Notes: generated from the letters alone by a model not told the origin. 64,000 nucleotides of DNA from Triglochin maritima (GCA_963682175.1 OY821771.1:6881001-6945000), one strand, 5' to 3'. Positions 17,301-29,183 are shown, numbered from the stretch's first letter. Translations and numbers: made by a program.

Positions 17301-19223
17301 AATGTTGGGTGGACTTAACTGGCCCATTTGAGTAACATGAAAGAAAAAATAAAAACTCGATTATAAATGAAATGACAGCCAATGTCGAACTGATTTGAAC
17401 TTCTAGAGCGGTTCCTCTAAAACCTTGAATTTTTACAGGAATTAAACCAAAAATAAGTCCTGCCAGTTTACCAAAGATTCCTCCAACGACATTTTGGAAT
17501 TTGTGCACACTCCCTACTAACAATCTCTTGCATTAAGGAGTTCACCCACATGTAACCTCTTAAAAATTCATGCTCTTTTTGCCAGAAAATGTCCCCAGTG
17601 TCCTTGACTCCTCGTGTAAGGTCACATTGAAGTTTAAAGGGGCATAAGTATAAGTGTGGATTGGAAGACCAATAGGAGGGAGGTGAAAAGTAAAATCTGT
17701 AAATCAACAAAATGGGATGGTAGGAGTGATTTGTCAGTTATTAGTAATGATGTCTAAAAGTTGTAGTATAAGATTCCCCTTAAACCGCTACAAGAACATG
17801 GTCTTATGGTAAACTTGGAGGTACAAGAACACATTCAAGTTCGACTCCTAACTTGCCAATGATCGGTTATCGGTTATCCTAGCTTTGTACCTTTTTTGTT
17901 CTCATAGTGCTACAAACTAAGGTGGAAGTGAATTAAGAGAGTTTCTTATGTTTCTTTTTTATATATAATTATTATCAGTTTTCGTGAGAGAGTGGCGTCA
18001 ACAACATCGACATTACCCCAATGCCTCGAAAGAGGTTCCTGCATGAGCGACGTTAGGGGGTTAAACGTACACACCCATAGCCCTGGTAATCAAAAAAGGT
18101 TATTTCCAATTGATCCATTGATTCGATGCACAATCAGTCTTTTACCATTTCACAAAAAAATAAGGAAGGCTTACGGTTTAGCCAGCCATTTTGATTTAGT
18201 CTACTTCAATCCAAAATGCCCCCAAAAAAGTTGGATTTTTCACTCATTGGAAATGAACAAATTTTTGATGAGAGAGTAATGATATAAAAATCATGTATCC
18301 CAACTAGTTGAGGACCAAAGGCTTTGTTGTCGTTGTTCCATAATCCCTCTCAAATAAAAAATTAGAAGAATCTCAACCAAACACACCACAGCCCTCCAAC
18401 CAGTCCACCACAAACAAGAACATAGCACAACCCTAACTCTTGCATTATCGCAAACTGTTTTTTTATATGTAAGTAGTCTAAGACTTAATTTTCATGAGAG
18501 AGTAATCCTGCTCCAACAAATTTTGCCATTTTGGACTTAAGGATTTGTTGTTGTTTGACAACTACTCTGAGATCTAAATCGAATGAAACTGAATCAATCA
18601 AGTAGGACGTGGTCGATGGTAAAATTGGAGGTATAAGAACTTGTGCCCAGTGATCCACTATTGTAGGCTTGGCCAATTACCCCGTGCGTGTAATTTTTTT
18701 CCTCGCAATGACGCAAACTGAGAAAATGGTGGATAAGTGGTTATGCATAGCTTCCACTTATTTTTATTTTGGATAAAATTACTCTAAAATCTAAATAAAA
18801 AACTACTCTCACTCAGATCAAAATCAATTGAAACTGAATCAAACACAACATAACCCCAACGCAGAATACCTGGCATGAGTTGAGAGGAAGGGAACATCTC
18901 CCTTAGCATCTCCTCCCTCTCGACGAGAAACCCCTCGGGGGTCAAGACCCCGTCGAGGCCGGTCTCCTCGACGAAGACCTTGGCGGCCTCGATGGCCTTC
19001 TTGCCCATCATCCGGGCCTTGAGGGACCAGTCGAAGGTCTTGCCGTGCCTCGCCAGGATCGTCTCCTGAACCACCGTGTAGAACTTCTCCGTGTCTGCGG
19101 GGAGGGAGAGAGAGGGGATTAGGGTTTGGGGGGGAGGGGAACGGGAGGGGTGGAGGGTATACCGAGGAGGAGGCCGTCCATGTCGAAGATCACGTGGGTG
19201 ATCGGCCGGAAGACGGACGTCAT
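14396..19223 (-). CDS. GPP: HAD-family glycerol-3-phosphatase (GPP/GS1-like), 6 exons
   Basis: This is a haloacid-dehalogenase phosphatase of the plant GPP1/GPP2 (GS1-like) type, expected to dephosphorylate small sugar or polyol phosphates such as glycerol 3-phosphate. Exons on the - strand: 19163-19223, 18870-19094, 15216-15276, 14830-14977, 14687-14763, 14396-14537. All have GT-AG borders and join to 237 aa, the usual length. HAD motif I is DMDGLLLDT with Asp14 and Asp16, motif II is ATGS (about 114-117), motif III is GKPAPD with Lys151, and motif IV is FEDAPSG with Glu177/Asp178; all are intact. Intron 2 is about 3.6 kb, far larger than the others. Exons 1 and 2 are GC-rich. A Harbinger element ends only about 100 bp upstream of the ATG. 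A pseudouridine-5'-phosphatase role is the main alternative, because the subfamily is close. Confidence 0.93.
15277..18869 (-). other. Large intron 2 of the phosphatase gene
   Basis: This is a 3.6-kb AT-rich intron between the cap-domain exon and the third exon. I see no coding exon or convincing transposon end in it. Two stretches share a loosely similar phrase about 'gagagagt' following 'atatataa' or 'ttttatatg' (17960-18000 and 18460-18505), perhaps an old internal duplication. Confidence 0.5.
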
Positions 19224-19669
19224 CGTCGCCGGAGACGAAGGCTTTTTTCGATCTGGATTTTACTTACTAGTTCGTCAGTGAAGTCAAGGTAGTAAGTCGG
19301 CGGGCCGGGTTAAAGCCGCTTAGACGACCGTTAACAGTGACTAAGCAGTTTCCGGGCGTCCTGATTTCTCTCTCACCACGTCAGCACAAACCAACTCCTC
19401 TACAAATTCCTTATCCATTATTCAATCCACCCAATCACGCTACAGTATTTGTTACCACGTCATTATTTTTATTCTTCTCTTTAAAACTTTTTCAACAATC
19501 AACAAAATATATTAATAATTATTATTGTAATTATTTAATATCATTAATTCATTCGTTTTTAATTAACATTTAATATATAAATATGAAAATATTATTAAAA
19601 TTTAAGAAACCACATTACCTAGTACATTAACTGAAAATTTAAAAACTAAAACTAAAAATACATCATTAA

Positions 19670-21630
19670 ATACTAAACTTAAAATACATCAAGACGTATT
19701 TCCTCAAATGTGTAGTACGATCACACAACTGATCTCTCATTCTCAAGTACCTGGTAATATCCACTACACGGTCAGTGGAATACCGAACCAGGTCGTTCAC
19801 GGAATTTCCAGGTTAGATCCTCAATAAATTCATTCCAATCTCCAAAATTAGCGTAGGAATTACGTTCATCCTCGACTATCATATTATGCATTACAATGCA
19901 AGTTGTCATTATTTTGTTAATCACAACCTTACTCCATGCAAGAGATGACTTCTTCACGATCGCGAACCGCGCTTGCAAGACTCCAAATGCACGTTCTACA
20001 TTTTTGTGTGATGCTTCTTGTCGTTCAGCAAATAATCTGTCCTTCGGTGTTTGTGGATGAACGATGTACGACAATGTTCACGCACCGCCTAGGCGACCGG
20101 GTGCGTCCCGTCGCCTGGGTGATTGTGCGACCGCCCAGCTCTGGGCGGTCATTTTTTAATATTTTTTAATCAATTAAATTTGATAAAATAGTTAAAAATC
20201 GGGAAAAATAGGAAAAATATACAAATATTATCTAAAAATACCATACATATTTAGGCTTCAAAAAGACACTGAGTTCCTCGATCAAGGTGTCACTAGGCAC
20301 CATCTCTACCCACTTAGGTATACAATTTATTGCTTAGTAGTACGATTACAAAAGTAGTTAACTTTCCACCTAAAAGAGAAGTTAGAAAGAGTGCACTTGA
20401 TTTTGGCGGTTGAAGAATGAAGAATCAGAGACTTCACTTTCCAACTTCAAAACTAAACACTAGACCGAGGACTTAATCGCGAAAACTTGAAGATTAGGAA
20501 ACTAGAAGATTAGAATAGAATGATGAAGAAGAAGAAGAGAACGAAAGATGTGTGAAAAATAAAGAAGTTTAGAGGGGTTTATATAGGATTTGGGGTAATG
20601 GCAATATTGTAATTTTTAAAAAAATAAAAAAGGAGTCTCCAACGGCTATCACCTAGGTGGTCGCCTAGGCTAAGAGACCGCCTAGGCGACCACCGCGAGT
20701 GGCGATTGCCTAGGCGGTCGCCTACCTGAACATTGATGTACGGAATGAATGCCGCCCATTTTGGATAAATATCATATGTAAGATAGTATCACATATCATA
20801 TCGAGAACCGTTTACCTCAAAAGTCACAGGTGGAGCTCGTCCTTCCATTACGTCGTCAAAAATCGGAGATCGTTGCAGGACATTTAAGTCATTGCATGAA
20901 CCTGGTGTGCCAAAAAACGAGTATCATATCCACAAGTCAGTCGACACCACTGCCTCGAGGACAAGAGTGGCATTACCACTACGCCCTAGATATTGGCCCT
21001 CCATGCAACTGGATAATTTTTCCACACCCAATGCATGCAATCGATACTTCTCATCATGCCTGGGAACCCACGCTGCTCACCAACGTGAAGTAGTCGAGCT
21101 AAATCACTTGCATTAGGTTTTCAGAGGTACTCACCGTCGAAGTTGTTAATTACACCGTCGTAGAATTTTTCAAGTGCGTTTCTTGTCGTCGATTCACTTA
21201 GCCTTAAGTATTCATCCACCTCATCAGCCGCAATACCGTATGCTAGCATACGAATCGCCGCGGTACATTTTTGCAGGCCAAAGATGCTCATCCTACCGGT
21301 GGCGTTTGGTGTACGTTGGAAGAAGACATCAGACGCCTCAATGACACTCACAATGTGAAGAAAGACATGCTTTCGCATCCTAAATGTTCTCCTGAAAATG
21401 TTGTCAGGATAAACAAGGTCGCTAGAAAAATAATCGGCAATCAAACGGTTGTAACCAAACTCCTTATCTCTATCCGGGTTCGAAGTTCGCCTTCTACGCC
21501 TCTTAGGACGTCGATCCACCACTTCGGAGACATACTCCGTTAAGCAGTTCAACACTTGGTCATAAGCTTCGTCATCAGATGTTGAAGATGATGAAGACTT
21601 TGAACTGGAAGACTTATCGGATGAAGACAT
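19670..21630 (-). pseudogene. Harbinger transposase (Plant_tran/ALP1-like), broken
   Basis: The N-terminal part (21121-21630) has a Ser-rich start and then FRRTFRMRKHVFLHIV, LQKCTAAIRMLAYGIAADEV and EYLRLSESTTRNALEKF. Degraded continuations read RGFPGMMRSIDCMHWVWKN with stops and shifts down to about 20745. The C-terminal part (about 19670-20071) has ERQEASHKNVERAFGVLQAR, TTCIVMHNMIVEDER and STDRVVDITRYLRMRDQL. These are hallmark segments of plant Harbinger DDE transposases; the Asp of SIDCMHW and the AFGVLQARF block are visible. The gene is interrupted by the nested MITE at 20072-20735 and by several stops, so it cannot make active enzyme. Confidence 0.85.
20072..20735. mobile_element. hAT-like MITE nested in the Harbinger transposase
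   Basis: The terminal repeats are CAATGTTCACGC on the left and, inverted, CAATGTTCAGGT on the right. They are flanked by ATGTACGA (20064-20071) and ATGTACGG (20736-20743), an 8-bp duplication with one mismatch. Both subterminal regions are arrays of CCTAGGCGACC/GGTCGCCTAGG words (20087-20150 and 20650-20715). Removing the element rejoins the two transposase parts, so it inserted after the Harbinger element arrived. Confidence 0.85.
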
Positions 21631-21702
21631 TGTTCGTAGATGAATGAGTGAGATTTGGTAGAACCAACCAAGAGGACTGCATTTATAGTTGTGAGAAATA
21701 AC

Positions 21703-21921
21703 CTACAGTATGCGCGTGACTACACAAAACACAAGACGATGACATCGGTTTTTGGACTTCTCAAGCATCGATGTTCTACAGTATGCGCGTGACTACACAA
21801 AACACAAGACGATGTCATCGGTTCTTGGGCTTCTCAAGCATCGAGGACCTACAGTGCGCACGTGACTACACAAAACACAAGACCATAACATCCAATCTTG
21901 GGGTTCTCAAGCATCGAGGAC
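21703..21921. repeat. 73-bp tandem repeat, three copies
   Basis: Copies begin with ctacagt at 21703, 21776 and 21849, and a partial fourth begins at 21922. Each contains a core like GCGCGTGACTACACAAAAC followed by an imperfectly conserved tail ending in CTCAAGCATCGA. The array lies in the subterminal region of the Harbinger element, between the transposase start and the right end. Confidence 0.85.
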
Positions 21922-22314
21922 CTACAGTATTTCGTATCCGTATTTGTATTTCGTATCCGAAGTTTATAAGTATTGTACTAGTATTGTACTACTATTTCGT
22001 ATTTTTATATGATTTTTTTTAATTTTATTTTTATCTAAATAAATCAAAAACAATTTAATTAATCATACAATAGTTTTTCAATTAATTTTCAAAACCTAAT
22101 TAATTTAATTACAATTTAACTCATCAATATATTGACCTAATTATATATAACTAATTTTTTTCTTTAAAACAAAAAACAAAAAAAATTGACCAATCCGAAC
22201 GGGCCACGTGACCCCCCGGATAAGGCACCCTGAAAAGCACCCCGGGGACCGCCCTCCCGTTAATGAAGGGCATTTCGGGTGCCCGAAAAAGAGCACCCGT
22301 TAAGGGTGCTCTTA

Positions 22315-22790
22315 GACCACCATTAACAGCGCCCGGGTAGTTCCCGGGCGCCCATTTTTCTCTCTCAGCCACGTCAACTTCTCTTTTCGCCACGTCAGCT
22401 CAAACCAACCCCCTTAATTTTTTCTTAACCACATCCAGAAACAACTCAAGCGCCCTACATTCTCTTTCCTCCACGTCATTTGCGGATCAATTCTAGGTAA
22501 AACACAAAAAATGTCAATTTTTTTTTAAAATATAAACAAATAAAAAACATACTTTCATTTTTTTAAACGATTTTAAATAATTTGTAAAACATTTTTGAAA
22601 ATAATAAATAAAAAACAAAACAAAACAAAACAAAAATTCACCCAATCCGTGTGTGTGTGTGGGGGGGGGGGGGGGGGGGGGGGGGACGTGGCCCTCCGGA
22701 TGGATTTCCTGGCGGGTATGCCCGGGATCCGCCCTCCCATTAAGGGAGGGCATTTTGGGCGCACGAAAAGACCACTCGTTAAGGGTGGTC
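22315..22790. mobile_element. Harbinger-type MITE with G25 tract
   Basis: The ends are GACCACCATTAACAGCG and, inverted, GACCACCCTTAACGAG, with TTA at 22312-22314 and 22791-22793. The left TTA is shared with the neighbouring Harbinger element, so the two abut. It is non-coding. Its centre has a (GT)n run followed by 25 consecutive G (22661-22685). Confidence 0.8.
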
Positions 22791-22793
22791 TTA

Positions 22794-22960
22794 GGCATCT
22801 TTCACAGCGCCCGGGATACCCTGCGTGTCTTCATTTTTCTTTCTGTCACCTCAATTTTTTTTCCTATCACGTCATACCAACCCGCATATTTCCAAATTTT
22901 CCTTAATCATACCCTGAAAACTCACCTTATATTCTATTTCCTTCACACAAGTCGGTCACG
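22794..22960. mobile_element. Third Harbinger-like end, truncated
   Basis: Immediately after the TTA at 22791-22793 comes ggcatctttcacagcgcccggg, followed by a CT-rich stretch with cacgtca. This copies the layout of the left ends at 19323, 22315 and 40350. I found no matching right end, so this is probably a truncated copy. The right limit is approximate. Confidence 0.5.
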
Positions 22961-23286
22961 AGTGAAATAGAAGAATTTAAAAAAAAATAAAAAGAAACAT
23001 ATTTTAAGAAAAAAATGAAACAAAAAACGACTAGAGGGGGACTGCCAAGGCGCCTCAGAGACCAAATCGATTTCCTATCGATCTGGTTTTCAATCTGGGA
23101 TTTTTTTGGAAATTCGGATTTGTTCCGGATTGTCCACATCAATCCTATTTCTAATACAATGTATTCCATTTTGTATATCAAACAAGGATCTACTAACTGC
23201 TAATATGAAGTAAGACATTTCAAAGAAGGATCTACTGATTCACTTCTACACGGTGCATCAAGACCGCTTTTGTATCTAATATATTT

Positions 23287-24250
23287 TTGGGAAAAGATAA
23301 ACATAATATTAGGCTTGAGAAAAACAAACAAAATACAATAACACGACACGAACAAGATACAATAATACCATGTATGGGTAGACACGATATCTTATCGGGT
23401 CGGATTTGGACAGTTTATTTGACACAATACCTTATCGGGTTGAGTTTGGGTATAAGGGTTTTTTGGACACGAATATACAGTAATAGATATGATAAGATGA
23501 TAGGTACTAGCATACACGAAAATATGTACATGAATACACAATAAAATACCCAATAGAGTGATACATTATTTTTTTTTTAATAAGTGATAAATCCACCAAT
23601 AGACCAAGGTTGTGTTTGGTTGCAGCTTTCTCTAGCTCCTCCAACTCCCGGAAGCTGCTACAATGCCGAAGCTGCGTCCAAATGGCCAACCACCTAGCTC
23701 ACAGCCTGGACCTGGATTTCAATGCAACATTTTGCATAGCAAGGGAAGCTTGATAGGGGGATCTTCACCAACTCCTGCCTTGGTGCCGGGAATTTGTTCA
23801 TTGGTTTGAGTGAGGGAGCAGTTTTCGATCTTGAGGATGAAGGAGCAACTCCTTTGATCATTAATGTTGGGAGTTGGATTCTTGGGAAACTGGATACTAG
23901 GGAGTCCAAGCCAAACACAACCTAAATGACTAATACATTATTACATGTATAACACAAGTTAATCTCATTTATACATTTAAACAAAACAAGTTAAACAACT
24001 AATAACAAACTACATAAGTAATAAATTGTGTTTTCATGTAAAAATCGTGTACCTTAACGTGTTGTGTTTGTTTTGGATAAGATGACCTGATTAAAAATTG
24101 TATACATACCGAATAATATTATGTATACACAATATCATATCGGGGATATACAATATCACATCGGGTTGGGCGTGGGTATAAAGACACGATGTCTTATCGG
24201 GTCAAGTACAGTTAACTAAAAAACTTATTAACATAAGACATTCAGATGAT
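23287..24250. repeat. CTTATCGGGT/ACACGA repeat block with inserted MITE
   Basis: Words such as cttatcgggt, acgatatctt and acacgaa recur at 23370-23530 and again at 24070-24210, on both sides of a separate insertion at 23608-23922. The block looks like one word-array MITE split by another element. It is non-coding. Confidence 0.45.
23608..23922. mobile_element. MITE with GGTTGTGTTTGG ends
   Basis: The left end GGTTGTGTTTGG and the right end CCAAACACAACC are perfect inverted repeats around a 315-bp unit with inverted internal similarity. I could not define a convincing target duplication. 'TTGTGTTTGG' ends are common on plant MITEs. Confidence 0.6.
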
Positions 24251-24745
24251 TGATAGATCTACATAATCCTACGAAACATTCAAATTCACATAACACATGC
24301 ATATTGCATTGATATTAACGAAACAATTGCAAGTACATCATCGAAGTTGTGACCTTTAAATTGCAATGAGAGATAAAAAATAGATGACATCCAAGTCTTA
24401 ACAAATGATACACAAAGTCTTAACAAATTGACATCCAAGTTGTCAATTTTCCCACTTTGCAACATGGTAACCTCATTTCCAAAAGCTTCTACAAATTCCT
24501 CACGGACGAGGGAACGAGCTAGATTCACATGGCACCGCAGCATTTGGAAAATAAATCGCTCATTGAAAGTTAAGATATTTAACTGGTTGTTAGCGGACAA
24601 TAAACTGCTAACAAAGAAGAGACTAATAAAAAGAGGACTATCAACCTAACTTGCATCCTCTGTGGAGACTACGGCGAATCTACCAATCTTTTGTTTTTTG
24701 ATTGTGATACAATACCATGCTTTTAGATTTGAAATGGTATCCAAG

Positions 24746-25251
24746 TAGGACTATTCGTGGGGGCGGGTTTAACCCGTCAACCCGCCTCGCCCCGTGTGGA
24801 GCGGGTTGTGGTTGTTTTTTTCACAATCCGCCAACCCGATAGTTTAAACGGGACAAGTTACAATTGAAAGTTAACTCATCCCGCTAACCCGTCAAACTAT
24901 ATTTAAATATATAAATATACATTATAAATATATTATTTAAAGTTTAAGATTGTAATTATAATAAAATAAATGTATTTATCTTCATTTTTTAATTAACTAA
25001 GTCTCTTTTAGTCTTTATATTTTTACATTTTGCATGTTTGATTTTGTATGATTTTTATAATTTCTGAATTTTAATTTAATTTCATACATGTTATGAGTCC
25101 AAATTAAATTATATAAAAATCAACAAGTTTAACCCGCCCCGTGGGGCGAGTAAATGTTAGAAAAAATTTGACCCACCCTGTCCCGCTTACTCGCCGAACT
25201 TTGACGGAGAAGGTAGCGGTCGGTGCAAAACCCACCTCGTTTGCACCCCTA
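24746..25251. mobile_element. hAT-type MITE (506 bp), GGCGGGTT words
   Basis: The left end TAGGACTATTCG and inverted right end TAGGGGTGCAAACG are flanked by TATCCAAG (24738-24745) and TTTCCAAG (25252-25259), an 8-bp duplication with one mismatch. Both subterminal zones repeat GGGCGGGTTTAACCCG-type words around an AT-rich core. It is non-coding. Confidence 0.8.
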
Positions 25252-25259
25252 TTTCCAAG

Positions 25260-27390
25260 CCAAACCAGATTCTCATACTTCAACCAGCAGCAATGATCCA
25301 ATTAGCCATTAGGAAGATTCAGGGTCCGTGCGGAACCACACTTTGTTAATTATATTTTGATTCCTGAAAATCGGCAATCTAAATGTGATTCACAATTGAC
25401 ATCCAACAACTTAGAATTTCGATTTAAACTAGGGAACATCAACTTAGAATTTCGATTTAAACTAGGGAACATCGGGGAACTGATTCCAAGCAGAACCTTT
25501 TTCTAGCAGCATTCAAGATTCCCAAAACTCAATACAAACAAGAAGCAATAGAAGTTCAACAATGAATATCGCAACATAACTTGCAGCGATCTCATGATCA
25601 GCTAACATCCCCTATTTTCAGTGCTAACATTAATTAGATATCTGAGGTAGTGAAGCACCATAAGAGAATGCACCTTGAAGGGCAAGTCGAAGCATAGAAG
25701 TTTGAAAAGTGAATCCAGAAATTACAACATTCTGCTCTGTAAGAAACACTCATCTTTGTCGAAGCTTCAGCATATTACGGTTCAGATAACAATTTGAAAT
25801 TATGGCCAACAAAAGTAATCACAAGGTATCAAGTGGTTTTGCAAAGTTTGCTGAATTGAGTAACCAGAAGTAGTACCAGCAGCCACATCCTTTCATCTAC
25901 AATGTACAAAAAACACTTCATTCTAAACTGGGACCAAGGCGAGCACGTAGGGGGCATGCCTGTCTCGGGTGCATGACTAAAAGGAGAGAAATCCCTACAA
26001 ACAATGATCCTGAACACTTGTGAATACAACAGAAATATACTAGAATTCACCTCATGTAATCTGCAGTCTGCTTAATAATATACGAAGTGGCTTGATGGAG
26101 AAAAAAATGAAATTCAAATTATTGCAGCAACGACAACAACAAACCCTTAAATCCCAAACTACTTGGGGTAGGCTAAAAATGAAACTTGGCAAGAATCATA
26201 GTTCTGACATGTGAAAAACCTTCTTCCACACACTTCTCTCCAATGCCAAGTCCTTAGGGATGATATATTGCAGCAATTACATATTCAGATCACACAGATA
26301 CATTTATTTAACAATTTCTGTTTGTTGATAATATCCTTGTCTCAGCTTGTTGTTGACTCTTCTTCCCTACTATCTCTTATACTCCCACAAAATAGGTTTA
26401 CCCCTCTTCTCAACTTGTTAAGGTCGGTGTAGTGATTAGGTAACCACCACTCTAATGTTGAAGCAGCTAAAACTCATACTCCTTAGACAAACTTAAAGCC
26501 CCAATCCAAGGCTAGCTGATGATCATTTTTTTATCAGTGGCTAGCTGATGATCATAAGAACCTGAATACCTAAACAATATCAACCCACCCACCTTTTAAT
26601 GCATAATTATGTTAACCATAACTACCATTTCTCTAACACACCTTCGGCAGTTGGGACTAGGCGTGGGTATTTTTTTTTTTTTCTTATTTCTCAAGAATGT
26701 CAATGCCATTTATTCTTATCCAAGTCCAGTTGAAAGTGGATACAACTCGAAGGTAAATAAGATATGCAATTTTTTTGATGATGTACCCTCCAGCTTATAA
26801 AAAGATTGGTAGATCTGAAACTTGAACTTATGCATGGCTGCCCAGGCAATGGTTTACAAGCTAGGATACGAAAATTTAATGTAGTGTTTCCTTGATCGGG
26901 GCGATCAGCGACCACATCTTTCTTCTTTTTGCAATATACTAAATTTACACATATTAAGTCCTTTTAACCACACAAATTCAAGTGGTCGAATTGGTGACTA
27001 GCTTCTAATTAGATTCACCCCCAAAGACTCTCTGTAATTTAACCAATTTAAAGGGTTCAATTAAGGAAAAAGATTGCTTGAAACCAAAATCACATGTAGC
27101 TGCATCTCCACATCTCCAAACCTTCCATCCTACCACCCTAAAACCTTAAAAAAATTGACTGGGGTGATTGTCATTTGCTTACGTGCCTTCTAATGTTGTT
27201 GACCTTTTCTTCTTCATCCAAAACATTTGGTGTATTTTTGTGAAGACGTGGAGAACCATGTTATCCAAGTGGTGTATGAACAAGAAGTGGTGTGGGGGTA
27301 GTAGGAGGAGGGAAAGGCAAAGTGGTGACAGTTGAAGGGTAAATTCAAGCATATATTGATAGTGAGCGTTTCGAAAGTCAAGTTTGGATT
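25260..27390. other. Intergenic, no gene seen
   Basis: Apart from a 40-bp direct repeat near 25405-25470 ('aacttagaatttcgatttaaac' twice in tandem) I see nothing definite. Short frames on both strands have no known motif. Part of it could belong to the 3' side of the small membrane-protein gene. Confidence 0.45.
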
Positions 27391-27722
27391 TCATTCTAAG
27401 TACATATTTTTAAGTCACAGAACTCGTCCTAGAACTCAAGTTACAGAATTTTCAACGTTTTTCAAAAAATCCGTTCTCCAACTTCCACTCTGAAACCAAG
27501 TGAAGTCGAAAAGGTGGAGCTGACTTCCCTTCACTTGCGGAAAACGAATCACACCCAACTAAGGGTGTGATTGATACCTAAAAAGTGAAGAAAAATCTAG
27601 AACTCCACTTCCATGACTTGCCTTCATTTTACAGTATAACTTGAAGAAGTCATTCTAAGTACATATTTTTAAATCACCGAACTCGTCCTAGAACTCAAGT
27701 TCCAAATTTTCAAAGTTTTTCA
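27391..27722. repeat. Direct repeat of about 73 bp, 259 bp apart
   Basis: The copies at 27391-27463 and 27650-27722 share cattctaagtacatattttta and ctcgtcctagaactcaagtt. The interval between them contains a self-complementary region with 'cacacccaactaagggtgtg'. It may be a small element whose insertion duplicated the target, or a segmental tandem duplication. Confidence 0.6.
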
Positions 27723-27862
27723 CGCTACCAATCACCATAAGCGAAAACCGCACCCGACGAAGCAATCCAAAGCAACCAATAGTGTATCCTACAAATTAAA
27801 CTCAAAAGACTCCAAAAAAAGAAGAAGAAAAAAGAACAACACCTTAGAATCGGAACAGAAAC

Positions 27863-28083
27863 TCATTGGGCCTTCCTCCTCGGCGATGGCTTCTCGGTGG
27901 CGACCCTATAGATCCAGTACACCTGCGAGAAACCAAATCAGACTCAAAAGTCAAAACCAAGGATCGACGGAGTAGAGAGGGGATTGTTCTTACGAGGGCG
28001 ACGACGTGCGCGGCTATGAGGACGACGACAACAAGGGGGACGAGACCGAGGTCGGAGGAGGTTTGGATCTCCTTCGTCGCCAT
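27863..28083 (-). CDS. 49-aa conserved single-pass membrane protein, 2 exons
   Basis: Exon 1 (27994-28083) and exon 2 (27863-27922) are joined by a 71-bp GT-AG intron in phase 0. The protein starts MATKEIQTSSDLGL, has one hydrophobic segment (about residues 12-36, LVPLVVVVLIAAHVVALVYW) and ends in a basic tail PSPRRKAQ. I recall very similar short, uncharacterised membrane proteins across land plants, with the same VYWIYR segment after the membrane span. Function is unknown; a small ER or organelle-membrane subunit is possible but not shown. The splice and the strong hydrophobic pattern make a chance frame unlikely. Confidence 0.75.
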
Positions 28084-28302
28084 TGTTAGGGTGGAACCGA
28101 GGTTTCTTCGGGATCTGGGGTTCGGTTTCGTTTCGTTGACGGTGAGATCCGATCGTCGAGGTCTTCGGATCCGGTTAGGTGGGGTTCAATCCGATTACGT
28201 AAACGTGAACTTCTCGATCCAACTTTGTACCGGTTATTATTTCGTGATGAGAAATGTAATGTTATTGCTTTGACATGTCACATGACCATGCCCTACTCTG
28301 GT

Positions 28303-28722
28303 TAGGCCTGACAATTTCTGACACGACACGATATGGTGACACGATTTTTACACGACATGACACGAAATTTTTTGTGTGGTTGAAATGTTTTATTATGATG
28401 ATTTATGAAGATATAAACATAAAATAATTAGTACACAATTTGACACGAACACGACACGATTACACGGTATTTTAGTTTTTTACACGAAACTGACACGAAT
28501 AACATCTCTTTGTTAGGTAATCAATTATTTTTACCTGAAAATGGTCAATTAATATGTTAATTATATAGAAAAATATTAATATAACATGTCACTTAACTAT
28601 TTTCAATCTAAACATGATGGAATTTCTTCAAATTGTGTTTTACACGATAACACGAAATCCTGACACGATTACGAAACTATCTAACACGAAAGTACACGAA
28701 CACGACACGATTGCCAGGTCTG
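28303..28722. mobile_element. hAT-type MITE (420 bp), ACACGACACGA words
   Basis: It is flanked by a perfect 8-bp duplication ACTCTGGT (28295-28302 and 28723-28730). The left end is TAGGCCTGACAATTTCTG and the inverted right end is CAGACCTGGCAATCG. Both halves are filled with degenerate GACACGA words around an AT-rich core. The perfect duplication suggests fairly recent insertion. It lies 220 bp upstream of the small membrane-protein gene. Confidence 0.85.
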
Positions 28723-28820
28723 ACTCTGGTGGATGAAAGCATCAAGAATGAGCGACTCTTGATTTCATAAGGGTCGACCCTCTCCCTCCGCCGGAGTCTT
28801 TACCGGTGCAGGTCAACTAA

Positions 28821-29180
28821 GGGCACTCATAACAGGGGTCGTCCGGGTCGTGAGTTTGAGCAAGCTTTTTAAAGCTTTTTTTGTTTTCAGTTTTTTAAAA
28901 TTAATTTTAATTTTTTTATATTTATTTTTTTGAAAATACGTTTTTTTTATTTTGTAGAATTTTTTCAAATTTATTTTAGAATTTTTTTCAAAATCGATCC
29001 TGAAATGATGTGGAGGAGAGATATGAGTTATGATGGGTTGTGGTTAAGCTGTGAATAATGTAGGAAAGAAAAGAAAGTGGATTGGGGAGAGAGAAAACTG
29101 ATGTGAAAGAGAGAGAAAACTGATTTGGAAGAGAGAGAAAACTCATGACCAGATCGTCTGGATCATGGTTACGGATGACC
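28821..29180. mobile_element. Harbinger-type MITE (360 bp)
   Basis: The ends GGGCACTCATAAC and, inverted, GGTCATCCGTAAC are flanked by TAA (28818-28820 and 29181-29183). The interior is AT-rich with repeated gagagagaaaactgat words near the right end. It is related to the elements at 40350 and 54767. Confidence 0.65.
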
Positions 29181-29183
29181 TAA

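Larger units (their letters stand above)
19323..22311. mobile_element. PIF/Harbinger DNA transposon, decayed
   Basis: The left end is GACGACCGTTAACAG and the inverted right end reads GAGCACCCTTAACGG. Both are flanked by the trinucleotide TTA (19320-19322 and 22312-22314), the usual Harbinger target. Inside, on the - strand, are two parts of one plant DDE transposase gene, separated by a nested 664-bp MITE. A 73-bp tandem array lies near the right end. The left end is about 100 bp upstream of the phosphatase ATG, so the element sits in or next to that promoter. Confidence 0.85.

Noticed and set aside
21703..21921. Possible CRISPR-like array
   Set aside because: The units are 73-bp tandem copies with no unique spacers, and the context is a plant transposon.
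22595..22970. Frames with poly-Gly over the G25 run
   Set aside because: The glycine run is only the translation of poly-G in a MITE.
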